A stretch of DNA of 13,298 nucleotides from Verrucomicrobiota bacterium (GCA_023457715.1 JAEWKR010000065.1:1-13298); one strand, 5' to 3'; positions 1 through 7,559 are shown, numbered from the stretch's first letter. Numbers and translations: made by a program. The notes: a model not told the origin generated them from the letters alone.

Positions 1-72
<72 letters not shown>

Positions 73-128
73 CGATGGGCGGCTACCAGAATGTAGCGAA
101 GAGCGCCAGCGATTCGACGACTGACGCT

Positions 129-152
129 AATCTCAAATCTCAAATCTCAAAT
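129..152. repeat. Heptamer array, (aatctca)x3
   Basis: Three perfect 7-bp units of aatctca followed by a partial unit (aat). The array lies inside the inverted-repeat-bounded element at 91-287. It shares the 7-bp period of the flanking arrays but has a different unit. Confidence 0.85.
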
Positions 153-160
153 CCCCGAAC

Positions 161-190
161 GAGCCTCTGTGACCTCTGTGGCAAAATCGG
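161..190. repeat. Dispersed repeat, copy 1 (cctctgtga/cctctgtgg)
   Basis: Two 9-bp units, cctctgtga (164-172) and cctctgtgg (173-181), with a short flank ending in atcgg. A second diverged copy lies at 346-375. The doubled tctgtg motif also resembles the 10-bp-period catctgtg units at 13241-13263. Confidence 0.8.
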
Positions 191-197
191 TATTCAG

Positions 198-239
198 GTT
201 GAATGTTGAACGTTGGATGTTGGACGTTGGATGTTGAGT
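198..239. repeat. Degenerate heptamer array, (gttgRaY)x6
   Basis: Six in-register 7-bp units: gttgaat, gttgaac, gttggat, gttggac, gttggat, gttgagt. Variation is concentrated at unit positions 5 and 7, while gttg is kept in all six. The unit is close to the complement of the 1-72 array. Its reverse translation gives the NVQHPTFNIQ-like peptide seen in spurious reverse-strand reading frames. Confidence 0.9.
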
Positions 240-345
240 TTTCGATCTGTCCTCCCGTCATCGAATCGCTGGCGCTCTTCGCTACATCCGAGCGCTCGCC
301 CTCTCCACCGCTTTCGCATAGCCCGAGCATCCGTTTCCTCGGTGT

Positions 346-375
346 CGGAGCTCTGTGATCTCTGTGGCCAGATCG
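346..375. repeat. Dispersed repeat, copy 2 (gctctgtga/tctctgtgg)
   Basis: A diverged second copy of the 161-190 sequence in the same orientation: gctctgtga (350-358) and tctctgtgg (359-367), followed by an atcgg flank as in copy 1. Unlike copy 1 it lies outside the inverted-repeat-bounded element at 91-287. Confidence 0.75.
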
Positions 376-520
376 GGAGCTGAGAGTTGGTCGACCCACG
401 CTGGCTTGGGGTCCTGGCCCCGGGGGCGTGGACGGGGGATTCCCAGATCACGGTATCGGGCGAAAGGCGGGGGAACACGCCCCGGTGGGTCGCTACTATC
501 GAGTCGCATCCCCCTGTCCC
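376..520. other. Gene-free leader region with nested inverted repeats upstream of the BON gene
   Basis: No convincing gene lies in 1-520; short frames here have no recognisable family or start context. Within 376-520 two nested complementary pairs can form one long hairpin: 392-399 (cgacccac) with 485-492 (gtgggtcg), and 420-430 (ccgggggcgtg) with 476-485 (cacgccccgg, one bulged G). The structure ends 28 nt before the lipoprotein start, so it could be a structured 5' leader or another decayed palindromic repeat. I see no convincing -35/-10 pair. Confidence 0.45.
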
Positions 521-841
521 ATGAAGAAATCCATTCACACTCTGGCCGCGCTGCTGGCTTTGACCTCCGGCGCTTTCCTTTTCACCTCAGGCTGCGCCGG
601 CACCGCCACGCGTGAAAGCACCGGCGAGTACATCGACGACGCCGGCATCACCGCGAAGGTGAAGACCGCGTTTGTCCGCGATCCGTCCGTCAGCGCGCTC
701 GACGTCAAGGTCGAGACCTTCAAGGGCACGGTGCAGCTGAGCGGCTTCGTCGACAGCCAGGAGCAAAAGGCCCGCGCGGAGCAGGTTGCCCGCAGCATTT
801 CCGGCGTGCAGGAAGTGCGGAACAACATCGCGATCAAGTAA
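521..841 (+). CDS. BON-domain lipoprotein (OsmY-like)
   Basis: A 106-residue envelope protein. The start at 521 is chosen because it gives an immediate signal sequence: MKKSIHTLAA, a hydrophobic stretch to about residue 22, then a lipobox-like TSGC with the cysteine at residue 25. The -3 position is Thr rather than the usual Leu, so lipidation is likely but not certain. Residues about 37-106 form one BON domain, with a typical GITAKVKTAF start, the GTVQLSGFV strand pair and the IPGV-like ISGVQEVRNNI ending. BON domains are known in OsmY and other periplasmic stress proteins and are thought to bind phospholipid or membrane surfaces. There is no Shine-Dalgarno sequence before the ATG. The frame is open 93 nt further upstream, but that extension would bury the signal peptide. 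The gene is monocistronic in appearance, ending 20 bp before a strong terminator. Confidence 0.9.
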   Translation: MKKSIHTLAALLALTSGAFLFTSGCAGTATRESTGEYIDDAGITAKVKTAFVRDPSVSALDVKVETFKGTVQLSGFVDSQEQKARAEQVARSISGVQEVRNNIAIK

Positions 842-861
842 CCTGAATCGATCGGAAACCT

Positions 862-901
862 GGCGCGGTGCCGCGGCCTGGCTGCGGCCCGCGCCCTTTT
901 T
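862..901 (+). terminator. Intrinsic terminator after the BON gene
   Basis: The stem is ggcgcgg (862-868) and gccgc (870-874), pairing with gcggc (884-888) and ccgcgcc (889-895). It has one bulged T at 869 and a 9-nt loop, then C and five T (897-901). This is a classic GC stem plus U-tract. It abuts the ATG of the next gene with no gap. Confidence 0.88.
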
Positions 902-1618
902 ATGATGCCAGGCGAGACCCTGATTCCCATCGCTGCACGCCTGGAGACCGCCCCGGCGGGTTCACGCTGGAGCCGGCCGTGGGTCCGCGTGCTGCTGGCG
1001 GCGCTGCTCGTCGGCGGCCTGTGGTGGTGGCTGCGCGACCACGTCGATGTCCACACGGTGCATGAGCAGGCGCAGCGCCTGAACGCGGGGGTGGGCACCG
1101 CCCTGCTCTTCGTGCTCCCCCTGCTGGGCTTTCCCGCGAGCCTTCTCCACGTGGCCGTGGGGATGCGCTTTGGCGTCGGCCTGGGCCTGCTGCTGGTGGG
1201 CCTCTCGATCGGCTTTCAGATCGCGGTCAGCTACGCCGTGGTCATGCGCTGGCGGCGGCCCTTCGAGCGCCGCTTCGGTTCGCTGCGCCGCCGGATCCCG
1301 AGCGGGGCGCACCGCAGCATCGCCATCCTTGCCGTGCTGATGCCGGGCGCGCCGTATGCGGGCATCAATTACGCGCTCCCCCTCGCCGGCGTGCCCCTGC
1401 GCACGCTGTTGCTTTACTGCTGGCCGCTGCACCTGCTGCGCTCGACCATCACCGTCGCCTTCGGCGACCAGAGCGACCAGCTCACGCCGGCGCGGCTGGC
1501 TGGGTTTGCCGGGTATGCGGTGGTGCTGATTGCCGGCTCCTGGATGGTTTACCGCCGGCTGCGTCACCAACTCGGAGATCCGCCAGCAGCGGAAGATGAT
1601 CGGACGCCACGCGGGTGA
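902..1618 (+). CDS. TVP38/TMEM64 (DedA-like, VTT-domain) membrane protein
   Basis: A 238-residue polytopic inner-membrane protein. Hydrophobic segments are visible at about 27-44, 63-85, 91-114, 138-162, 164-186 and 198-217. The central LLGFPASLLHVAVGMRFGVG and following small-residue helix resemble the VTT/SNARE-associated fold of the TVP38/DedA superfamily, whose studied members act in membrane homeostasis or lipid scrambling; the exact role here is unknown. The start is awkward: ATG at 902 or 905 follows directly on the T-run of the upstream terminator, with no room for a ribosome site. TATGAT at 901-906 looks like a -10 box, which would put the true start downstream, but the only in-frame GTG nearby (989) would cut into the first helix. 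A leaderless or read-through message is possible. The 3' end overlaps the convergent phosphodiesterase gene by 137 bp. Confidence 0.72.
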   Translation: MMPGETLIPIAARLETAPAGSRWSRPWVRVLLAALLVGGLWWWLRDHVDVHTVHEQAQRLNAGVGTALLFVLPLLGFPASLLHVAVGMRFGVGLGLLLVGLSIGFQIAVSYAVVMRWRRPFERRFGSLRRRIPSGAHRSIAILAVLMPGAPYAGINYALPLAGVPLRTLLLYCWPLHLLRSTITVAFGDQSDQLTPARLAGFAGYAVVLIAGSWMVYRRLRHQLGDPPAAEDDRTPRG

Positions 1619-3941
1619 GGTCATTGCGCACGACCGCGACGGATTCCACCGCGAAGTGCCGGGACAGGAACATGTGGTCCAGGCGCAGGATGGGCTGAAG
1701 CGAGCTGAAGGTGCTCACCGGCCGGCGGCCGCCGGCCAGCTGCACGTCCTGCAGCTTCTCGGTCGCCAGGCGGTACGGCCGGCTGCCGGGAGTGAGATTG
1801 AAGTCACCACAGAGGATCACCGGCTGTTCCTCGAGGACGGGGCCCAGCCACTCGGGCCCGAGGAGCGCGCGCATCTGCAGCTCGCGTTCGTAGACTCCGA
1901 GTCCGAGGTGGGTCGTGACGATGTTCACCGGCTGTCCGGCGATATGCACCCGCGCCCAGATCGCGGAGCGGGGTTCATCCCACCAGCCCTTCGGGTCCTC
2001 CGGCAGTCGCGCGCGCCGGACGAGCTCGATCGGCCAATGGCTGAGCAGGGCGTGCCCGTAGTGCTCGTCGCCGCGGGTCACGGTGGGGCAGAAGACGACG
2101 TTCATGCCGAGCTGCCGCGCAATGATCGCGGCCTGGTCCTCCGTGCGTGAACGCCGGCGGCCCAGGTCGAGCTCCTGCAGCGCCACCACATCGGGCATGT
2201 GCTCGGCGACGGTGCGGGCGACGCGCCGGGGCGACACGCGGCCGTCCATGCCGCTGCAGCTGTGGGTATTGTACGTCATGAGACGCACGTGGGCGTCCCG
2301 GCGCGCTGCGGACTTCCACGTCGTCAGGGGGCTGCGACCCAGATGGTGGAGGGCGGCCAGCCGCAGCGCGCCGGGGCGCACGAACGGCTCCGTGCCTTCG
2401 GGAAGCCGGGTGCCGGGAGGGACGAGAAGGAAACCGCGTGTCTCCTCCACGCCGAACCCGCCGTGGGCGCCGCTTTCCGGGGCGAACGTCCACGGCGGCC
2501 CCCACGGGTCCCAGCCGATCAGGACGAGGTCGCCGGCGTCGGGGTGATTCAGCCAGCCGATGCAGTCGCGCGCGATCTCGCTGCGGACCGCCTCGGGGTG
2601 CGTGGCCAGGAGCGCCGGCATCTCGTCGGGAATCCGGGCGGTGCCGCGTTGATGCCGCCACCACAGCTGACCGTCGGCGTCCTTCCAAAGCACCCCCGGC
2701 ACCTGCCGGGCGATCAATTTCTCCGCGAAGGTCCGCCGGACGTCCTCGGTCAGGGGCTCCTTGAAGTAAAGGTGGCCGACCGGACCCATCGCCGCGAGGG
2801 CGAAGGGCTGGTCGGGGCTGGAGACGAAGAACTGGGGCGTCTGCCGCACGCGGCGTCGATGCCAGGCGCGCGGGCCCTCCGACTGCTCGCGGGTCCGGCC
2901 GCGCGGCGCGACGTGTTCCGGAGTGGTGCGGCTGACCTCGTCGTACACCTCGCGGACGACGCGCTCGATGCCGCCGTCGAGCTCGAGCGCAAAGGAGCGC
3001 GTGTGCTCCTGCCCATGATCCGAATAGATCCACACGCTGTAGTCGCGGCGGTTCGATTTGTGCGCCTCGCGGTACAGCCCCTTGATCGCCCGGTCGATGC
3101 CGCGCAACGAGCGCAAGGCGAAGCGCGAGCCGGGGCCGCGGCGATGCGCGTGCTCGTCGTAGCCGACGAAGTTCACGTGCACGACCGGCAGCCCGCGGGT
3201 GACATCGATCCGCCCGCCGATCCGCATCAATTCGCGCAGGCCGGTCGCGATGAAGACGCGCGACAGGATCATCGCAAACTCCGGGCCGGGGCGGCGGCCA
3301 TGGCGGATGCCGATCAGCGCGGCCTGGAGGGCGGCGAAGAACTCGAGAAAAAGCAGCCCGAAGATCCGGAGCAGGGCGGGCAGCTGCAGCAGGGAGAAGA
3401 CAAAGATGTTCCTGATCTTGCCGGTGCGCCACATGTCCGCGAAGGCGTTGCTCGCGATGCAGAAGTGACTCTCGTGCTGGCCGGCGCCGCCCGTGTAGAT
3501 GTTGGACCAGCTGCTCCCGCCCGCCAGCAGGCCGGTCGACTGGGCGGCGCAACCGGCCTCCCGCGCCTTGGCGGAGGCGGGGCTGAACATCACGGTGAGC
3601 TCCTTGCCCTTGCGCTCCAGGTAGGCGAAGGCCGGAACGGCGCTGCGCACCCCGTAGAAAAGTTCGGCCTGCACCGCGGGCGTCGTCGTGGGCAGCCCGG
3701 GGTAGATGTCATGCGTCTCGTAGCCGTTGCGGCGCAGCAGCCGCCGCACGAACGGCATCCGACCCTGGGCGATCGCGCGCTCGAGCTGGGTGCGCGCCAG
3801 CCCGTCGATCTGAATCATGAGCAGGCCCGGCTCCTCGGCCGTGCCCTCCGACGGCGTGAGGCCGAGATGCTTGATCGCCCACTCGCTGCGGCTCAAACGC
3901 CGGCGGGCGCGGCGAACCAGGGCTTCCAGTTTCGCAAACAT
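1482..3941 (-). CDS. Fusion: alkaline-phosphatase-superfamily phosphodiesterase + EEP-family phosphatase/nuclease domain
   Basis: An 819-residue two-enzyme fusion. Residues about 37-500 look like an alkaline-phosphatase-superfamily phosphodiesterase. Metal and active-site candidates appear in the expected order: D46 (IQIDGL), Thr nucleophile in GLPTTTPA (85-87), D262/H266 (GYDEHAH), D308/H309 (YSDHGQ) and H493 (GAHGGFG). A hydrophobic stretch at about 178-212 may be membrane-associated. Residues about 550-790 are an endonuclease/exonuclease/phosphatase (DNase I-like) domain with a full set: N558 (TYNTH), E590 (LQELD), H678 (TTHLG), D713/N715 (GDFN), D755 (RLDHMF) and D781/H782 (SDHLP). The EEP fold also covers phospholipases and inositol-phosphate phosphatases, so a phospholipid or phosphoglycan substrate fits better than DNA, but this is inference. 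No signal peptide is seen. The gene starts 18 bp after the glycosyltransferase stop, without a clear Shine-Dalgarno sequence, as last gene of a three-gene operon. Confidence 0.88.
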   Translation of the reverse strand: MFAKLEALVRRARRRLSRSEWAIKHLGLTPSEGTAEEPGLLMIQIDGLARTQLERAIAQGRMPFVRRLLRRNGYETHDIYPGLPTTTPAVQAELFYGVRSAVPAFAYLERKGKELTVMFSPASAKAREAGCAAQSTGLLAGGSSWSNIYTGGAGQHESHFCIASNAFADMWRTGKIRNIFVFSLLQLPALLRIFGLLFLEFFAALQAALIGIRHGRRPGPEFAMILSRVFIATGLRELMRIGGRIDVTRGLPVVHVNFVGYDEHAHRRGPGSRFALRSLRGIDRAIKGLYREAHKSNRRDYSVWIYSDHGQEHTRSFALELDGGIERVVREVYDEVSRTTPEHVAPRGRTREQSEGPRAWHRRRVRQTPQFFVSSPDQPFALAAMGPVGHLYFKEPLTEDVRRTFAEKLIARQVPGVLWKDADGQLWWRHQRGTARIPDEMPALLATHPEAVRSEIARDCIGWLNHPDAGDLVLIGWDPWGPPWTFAPESGAHGGFGVEETRGFLLVPPGTRLPEGTEPFVRPGALRLAALHHLGRSPLTTWKSAARRDAHVRLMTYNTHSCSGMDGRVSPRRVARTVAEHMPDVVALQELDLGRRRSRTEDQAAIIARQLGMNVVFCPTVTRGDEHYGHALLSHWPIELVRRARLPEDPKGWWDEPRSAIWARVHIAGQPVNIVTTHLGLGVYERELQMRALLGPEWLGPVLEEQPVILCGDFNLTPGSRPYRLATEKLQDVQLAGGRRPVSTFSSLQPILRLDHMFLSRHFAVESVAVVRNDLTRVASDHLPLLADLRVGDAAGGKPSRSRQSAPPHTRQTQPAAPA

Positions 3942-3959
3942 CGCGGGGGAGGCGGGCGG

Positions 3960-5273
3960 CTACCGGCCGGCGGCCAGCACCGGCTCCGGTTCCCGCTCCT
4001 TGTTTTCGCCGAAGACCGCGGAGGCGATCGTCTGGGTATGCAGCGCGAGGAGATCCCACTCGAGCCCGACGCGCTTCAGCATCGCGGACCAGGGATGCAG
4101 GTCGTTCTCCAGCCGCCGCGCGCGGGTGGACCGCAGGGTCTCGTCGTAGAATGCGAGCATCCGCCGCGCGCTCCGTTCCCGCGAAAATTCGGCGGCGGTG
4201 GCGCTGGCGCCCGCGGCCAGGCCCTCCCGGCGGCTGGCGTCGACCGCGATCCCGGACAGCGCCGCCGCGAACTCGACCGGCGGAGCGTCGCCGGCGAGGA
4301 GAATGCCATTGGTGGGCGAGACGACTTCGCGCACGCCGGGAGCGTTGAGCGCGACGACGGGCAAACGCGCCGCCATGGCCTCGGCGACGACCATGCCCTG
4401 CGTCTCGCTGTGGGAGGCGAAGGCGAAAACGTCCATGGCGCGGTAGGCCTCGCGCAGGGTCCGCCCCGTGCGCTTGCCCGCCAGGATGAGTCGATCGTGG
4501 ACACCGCGTTCACGGAAAAGGGCCTCCAGCTGCTCGCGGGCGGGGCCGTCGCCGACGACGAGGAAGCGGGCCGCGGGCGTGCGTTGCAGACACGTCGCCA
4601 CCGCTTCGGCCAGGTAGGCAAGGTTCTTTTCCAGGGCCAGCCGGCCCACGTGGCCGATGACCAGGGCGTCGTCGGGCAGCCCGTGCCGTCGCCGGCCGGC
4701 GGCGCGATCGGCGCCGGCGAACGCGGCCACGTCAATCCCGGTGGGCACCACGGTCATGGGGGTCGTCACACCGCGCCGCTTGATCAGCCGCGCGATGCTT
4801 TCGCTGGGGGCGATGACGCCGTCGCACAGGTTGGCGAAGTGGGTGGGGAGCTCGATCGCGATGTCCTTCAGCGTCTCGGAGAACGGCACGTAGTGCGTGT
4901 AATCCTCGTAGCGGGTGTGGTGCGTGAAGACGATGGGGACGTTCTTGTTCATCGCCACGCGCAGCGCGGTGTCGCCCAGCAGGAACGGGTGGTGGGCGTG
5001 GATGATGTCCGCTTCGAAGGCGTCCAGCCGGTCGGAGAGGGCGGCCGCCAGCGGAAGGCGCACCGAGAAATCGCTCCCGTTGAAATTCCGCAGCGACGGG
5101 ATGCGCTCGACGATCGCCTCGCGCTCCGGGGGCAGGGGCTTGCCCTCGAAGTCGGGGGCCACCACGAGCACCTCATGCCCGAGGCGGATGAACTCGTACG
5201 CGAACGTGCTGACCGAACGGGCCACGCCGCCGACGTGCGGCAGGTAGGTGTTGGTCATCATGCAGATTTTCAT
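3960..5273 (-). CDS. GT4-family glycosyltransferase
   Basis: A 437-residue GT-B glycosyltransferase that transfers a sugar from a nucleotide donor, probably at the inner face of the membrane. The start at 5273 is chosen because the protein then opens on the first beta strand (MKICMMTNTYLPHVGG) with the glycine-rich acceptor loop at 13-20. It also has a GGAG Shine-Dalgarno sequence about 8 nt upstream, and its ATG overlaps the upstream stop as ATGA (5270-5273). A frame open 35 codons further upstream has no such support. Donor-site marks are GHVGRLALEKN (R211, K216) and the GT4 E-x7-E motif at E290/E298 (SETQGMVVAE). HAHHPFLLG (92-100) and THHTRYEDY (117-125) match acceptor-side loops common in relatives of diacylglycerol glucosyltransferases and alpha-mannosyltransferases. 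The C-terminal 50 residues are an extension beyond the usual fold. A lipid or glycan acceptor is likely; which one is not visible. Confidence 0.9.
   Translation of the reverse strand: MKICMMTNTYLPHVGGVARSVSTFAYEFIRLGHEVLVVAPDFEGKPLPPEREAIVERIPSLRNFNGSDFSVRLPLAAALSDRLDAFEADIIHAHHPFLLGDTALRVAMNKNVPIVFTHHTRYEDYTHYVPFSETLKDIAIELPTHFANLCDGVIAPSESIARLIKRRGVTTPMTVVPTGIDVAAFAGADRAAGRRRHGLPDDALVIGHVGRLALEKNLAYLAEAVATCLQRTPAARFLVVGDGPAREQLEALFRERGVHDRLILAGKRTGRTLREAYRAMDVFAFASHSETQGMVVAEAMAARLPVVALNAPGVREVVSPTNGILLAGDAPPVEFAAALSGIAVDASRREGLAAGASATAAEFSRERSARRMLAFYDETLRSTRARRLENDLHPWSAMLKRVGLEWDLLALHTQTIASAVFGENKEREPEPVLAAGR
5270..5273 (-). other. ATGA stop/start overlap with internal ribosome site
   Basis: On the minus strand the glycosidase stop TGA (5272-5270) and the glycosyltransferase start ATG (5273-5271) share four bases, ATGA. 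A GGAG about 8 nt upstream lies inside the glycosidase coding sequence. This is the usual arrangement for translational coupling and is the best evidence that the two proteins are made in fixed ratio. Confidence 0.85.
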
Positions 5274-7531
5274 AACGGTTTCTCCAGATGGAATTCCTGG
5301 CGGGACTCGGAGGTCTCGCGGGTTTGGGGTGAATGATGGGGAAGTCGCACGTCGAGCAGGACGGGAGTCCGCCGCCACTGGCCTTCGACCGTGACGAGCG
5401 TCCCTCCGGCGGAGCCGGGCTGCACGCGGACGGTAACCGCGCCCCAGCGGGTCAGGGTGGGGCCAAACGTCGCGGCGCCGTCAGGATACCAGCCCGGGGG
5501 CACGCCGGGAGCGATGACGAGGCGGTCCGCCTCCTCGCGGACGAAGCAGGCCCGGATCATGAGCGCCCATTCCGCGGCCGCCCAGATGTGCTCCCCGTCG
5601 CCCATGCAACCGCCGCCCGTGCGCGGATGGATCGCCTCCGGCCATTGGCCGGTGGGGGAGGCCAGCCGGGCGACACAGTCCATCAGTTCCCACGCGGCCT
5701 CGACCTGACCCGCGCGCAAACGGACCTGGGCAAGGTGGAGCGTGAGGTACGCGTTGATCCCGGAGTGGATCATGTTCTGGAAAAATCCGCCTTCGAAGCT
5801 GCTGTGGTCGCGGAGATAATCCGCGGTGAGGAGGATCTGGGTGTCGCCCGGGGGAAAGAGCTGCAGGGGATAGTCGGCGACGAGGGAGCCCACCGCGCCC
5901 GAGTCCATGCGCCGCTTGGGCGAGGCGGGAATCGCGCCGGGAAAACGGCGATGCGGCCCGTGCGGGAAGGAGCGCACGATCGTGTCCATGAATTCGCCAG
6001 CGACGCGGTCGCACTCCGCCGCGAAGTCCGGGGAGCGTTCGCGCAGCAGGTCCGCGGCGCAGCGCAGCCCGGAGACGCCCCAGAAGTCGTCCCAGTAGTA
6101 AAAATCGTTGGGCCCGAGGTGCTCGGCGCTGAAGCCGGCGGGGAGCAACCCCGCCTCCGGCAGCCCGGTGCCGGAGGGCAGCCGCTTGCGCATGATCCAG
6201 CGCGCGCCCTTTTCGATCGCGGCCAGCCAGGCGTCGGGCAGAGCTTCTCCGGTCAGCATCGCATGACGGTGGAATGTCCAGATGGCCTCGCCGTTGGAGT
6301 CCCATTCACCCTCCTGCGAAAGGAAGTAGCCGTCGTGGCGCTGGCGCGGCGCAAACTGGCGGAGGGCGCGCCGCGTGCGTTCCACATCTCCCAGCGCGAG
6401 CACGGCGTTGAGGATGAAGGCCGCATCGCGGAACCAGAAGCGCTTGTACGTGTAGGGGCCGGGGTAGACTTCGTCGGGCGAGTGCAGGATCAGATTCGTC
6501 ACCGCGAGGTCGTAGAGCTGCTGCGTCTTCGCGTCGGCCACCCGCAGCGCGGCGTAGGCGGCGATCGCCTCGTGCCACGGTTTCGCCGCCACGATGGTGG
6601 GGCGTTTCTTCGGCTCCAGTTCGTTGTAGATCGGCACGCGGATCTCCAGCGGATGCTCGCCGATCCCGGCCAGCGGGAACAGGGCGACGGCGGTCGCCAT
6701 GCCCACTGCGCACGTCATCGTGGTCTCGTTGACGGTCTCGGCCAGCCGCTGCGACGCATCGCCATCGCGGTAGCACGAGAGGATGTTGTGGGCGGGACGA
6801 CGATCGAACAACACCTGATGGCGGGTGTTGACGACCCAGCCGGTCCCGTCCGGGACCGTGGAGACCTTTTCCACGAAGCTGATGCCCTCGGGATTGTAGG
6901 GGCGCAGGGAGACGGCGACGTGGCCGTCCTTCAGCCCCATGGGCCGCGCGACGATCGTGCAGTGCGGCTCCGCGTTGGCCAGGCTCAGCGCAACATCCGT
7001 CTCGAGCGAGCAGTCGGACCACGTCGCGACCGAACGGACGTGCAGATTGGCATCTCGCGCCAGCCCCTGCGAAAACACCGGGAGTCGGGCGGGCGCAAGG
7101 ATCTCGCCCGATTCGCGCACCAGCCAGAAGTCGAGCGACCAGCCGTCGAACAGCGGTGTCACCAGCCCGCGGGGGTCGACGATCGGATAATAGGGCACAT
7201 CGGGCAGGCCGACCGCGGTCCAGTTCCGATGCGTGAGATTGATGTGGCTGAACGAGAAGGCCCGCGGAATGAAGGATTCGTCCGCGGGGTTGAACTGCCG
7301 CTCCACCCAATAGGGCCAGAGCCAGTCCAGGTTGTTCTGAATGGCCTTCGTGTTAACCAAGCCCCGCGCGTGGAAGAGCATCCCGGCGCGGAGAAGCTCG
7401 ATCGGTTCGGAGAACTCAGAAGGCTGCGCGAAGCCACGGATCTTCGACACGAGCTTGACCGGGTCGAGGAACCCATACGCCCGCGCCGCGCGACTGACGA
7501 TAACTCTGATCGGCCATGAGTTTAGCAACAT
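5270..7531 (-). CDS. (alpha/alpha)6-barrel glycosidase-like protein (amylo-alpha-1,6-glucosidase/GH15-like)
   Basis: A 753-residue protein of the six-hairpin glycosidase type. Roughly residues 60-310 form a beta-rich N-terminal region. Residues about 320-665 form the helical barrel, with acidic motifs YTYKRFWFRDAAF (D369), GEWDSNGEAIWTF (D411, E415), FYYWDDFWG (D481, D482), GQWPEAIHP (E632) and GDGEHIWAAAEWAL (E647). A C-terminal beta domain follows (about 668-730). In clans with this layout (GH15, GH65, GH94 and glycogen-debranching relatives) paired carboxylates hydrolyse or phosphorolyse alpha-glucosidic bonds. I cannot assign the catalytic pair or the family number from sequence alone. 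No signal peptide is seen, so it is probably cytoplasmic. The start at 7531 has a good GGGAG Shine-Dalgarno sequence. It is the first gene of the operon and its TGA overlaps the next gene's ATG. Confidence 0.82.
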   Translation of the reverse strand: MLLNSWPIRVIVSRAARAYGFLDPVKLVSKIRGFAQPSEFSEPIELLRAGMLFHARGLVNTKAIQNNLDWLWPYWVERQFNPADESFIPRAFSFSHINLTHRNWTAVGLPDVPYYPIVDPRGLVTPLFDGWSLDFWLVRESGEILAPARLPVFSQGLARDANLHVRSVATWSDCSLETDVALSLANAEPHCTIVARPMGLKDGHVAVSLRPYNPEGISFVEKVSTVPDGTGWVVNTRHQVLFDRRPAHNILSCYRDGDASQRLAETVNETTMTCAVGMATAVALFPLAGIGEHPLEIRVPIYNELEPKKRPTIVAAKPWHEAIAAYAALRVADAKTQQLYDLAVTNLILHSPDEVYPGPYTYKRFWFRDAAFILNAVLALGDVERTRRALRQFAPRQRHDGYFLSQEGEWDSNGEAIWTFHRHAMLTGEALPDAWLAAIEKGARWIMRKRLPSGTGLPEAGLLPAGFSAEHLGPNDFYYWDDFWGVSGLRCAADLLRERSPDFAAECDRVAGEFMDTIVRSFPHGPHRRFPGAIPASPKRRMDSGAVGSLVADYPLQLFPPGDTQILLTADYLRDHSSFEGGFFQNMIHSGINAYLTLHLAQVRLRAGQVEAAWELMDCVARLASPTGQWPEAIHPRTGGGCMGDGEHIWAAAEWALMIRACFVREEADRLVIAPGVPPGWYPDGAATFGPTLTRWGAVTVRVQPGSAGGTLVTVEGQWRRTPVLLDVRLPHHSPQTRETSESRQEFHLEKPL

Positions 7532-7559
7532 GCGTGTTCTCCCAACCCATTGTCCCCCG

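Larger units (their letters stand above)
91..287. repeat. Small palindromic element bounded by a 31-bp inverted repeat
   Basis: Positions 91-121 and 257-287 are reverse complements at 30 of 31 positions; the shared core is gaagagcgccagcgattcga (98-117). Similarity stops at once on both sides, so these look like true element ends. The roughly 135-bp interior holds three short-period arrays (129-152, 164-181, 198-239) and no gene. The organisation resembles a non-autonomous, MITE-like or REP-like unit, but no target-site duplication is obvious and no transposase is present. It is similar in plan, though not in sequence, to the element at 13070-13298. Confidence 0.8.

Noticed and set aside
133..615. 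Short open frames across the first 520 bp, on both strands
   Set aside because: Their translations are dominated by array-derived peptides (NVQHPTFNIQ, HRGHRG), with no start context or family; repeats read as protein.
2199..5336. A 1045-codon plus-strand open frame antisense to the phosphodiesterase and glycosyltransferase genes
   Set aside because: It crosses two genes with clear domains on the other strand, has an Arg/Gly/Ala/His-rich translation with no recognisable motif, and is explained by the codon bias of high-GC DNA.
5333..7519. A 728-codon plus-strand open frame antisense to the glycosidase gene
   Set aside because: It mirrors the glycosidase gene almost end to end and encodes a featureless charged sequence; a shadow frame.
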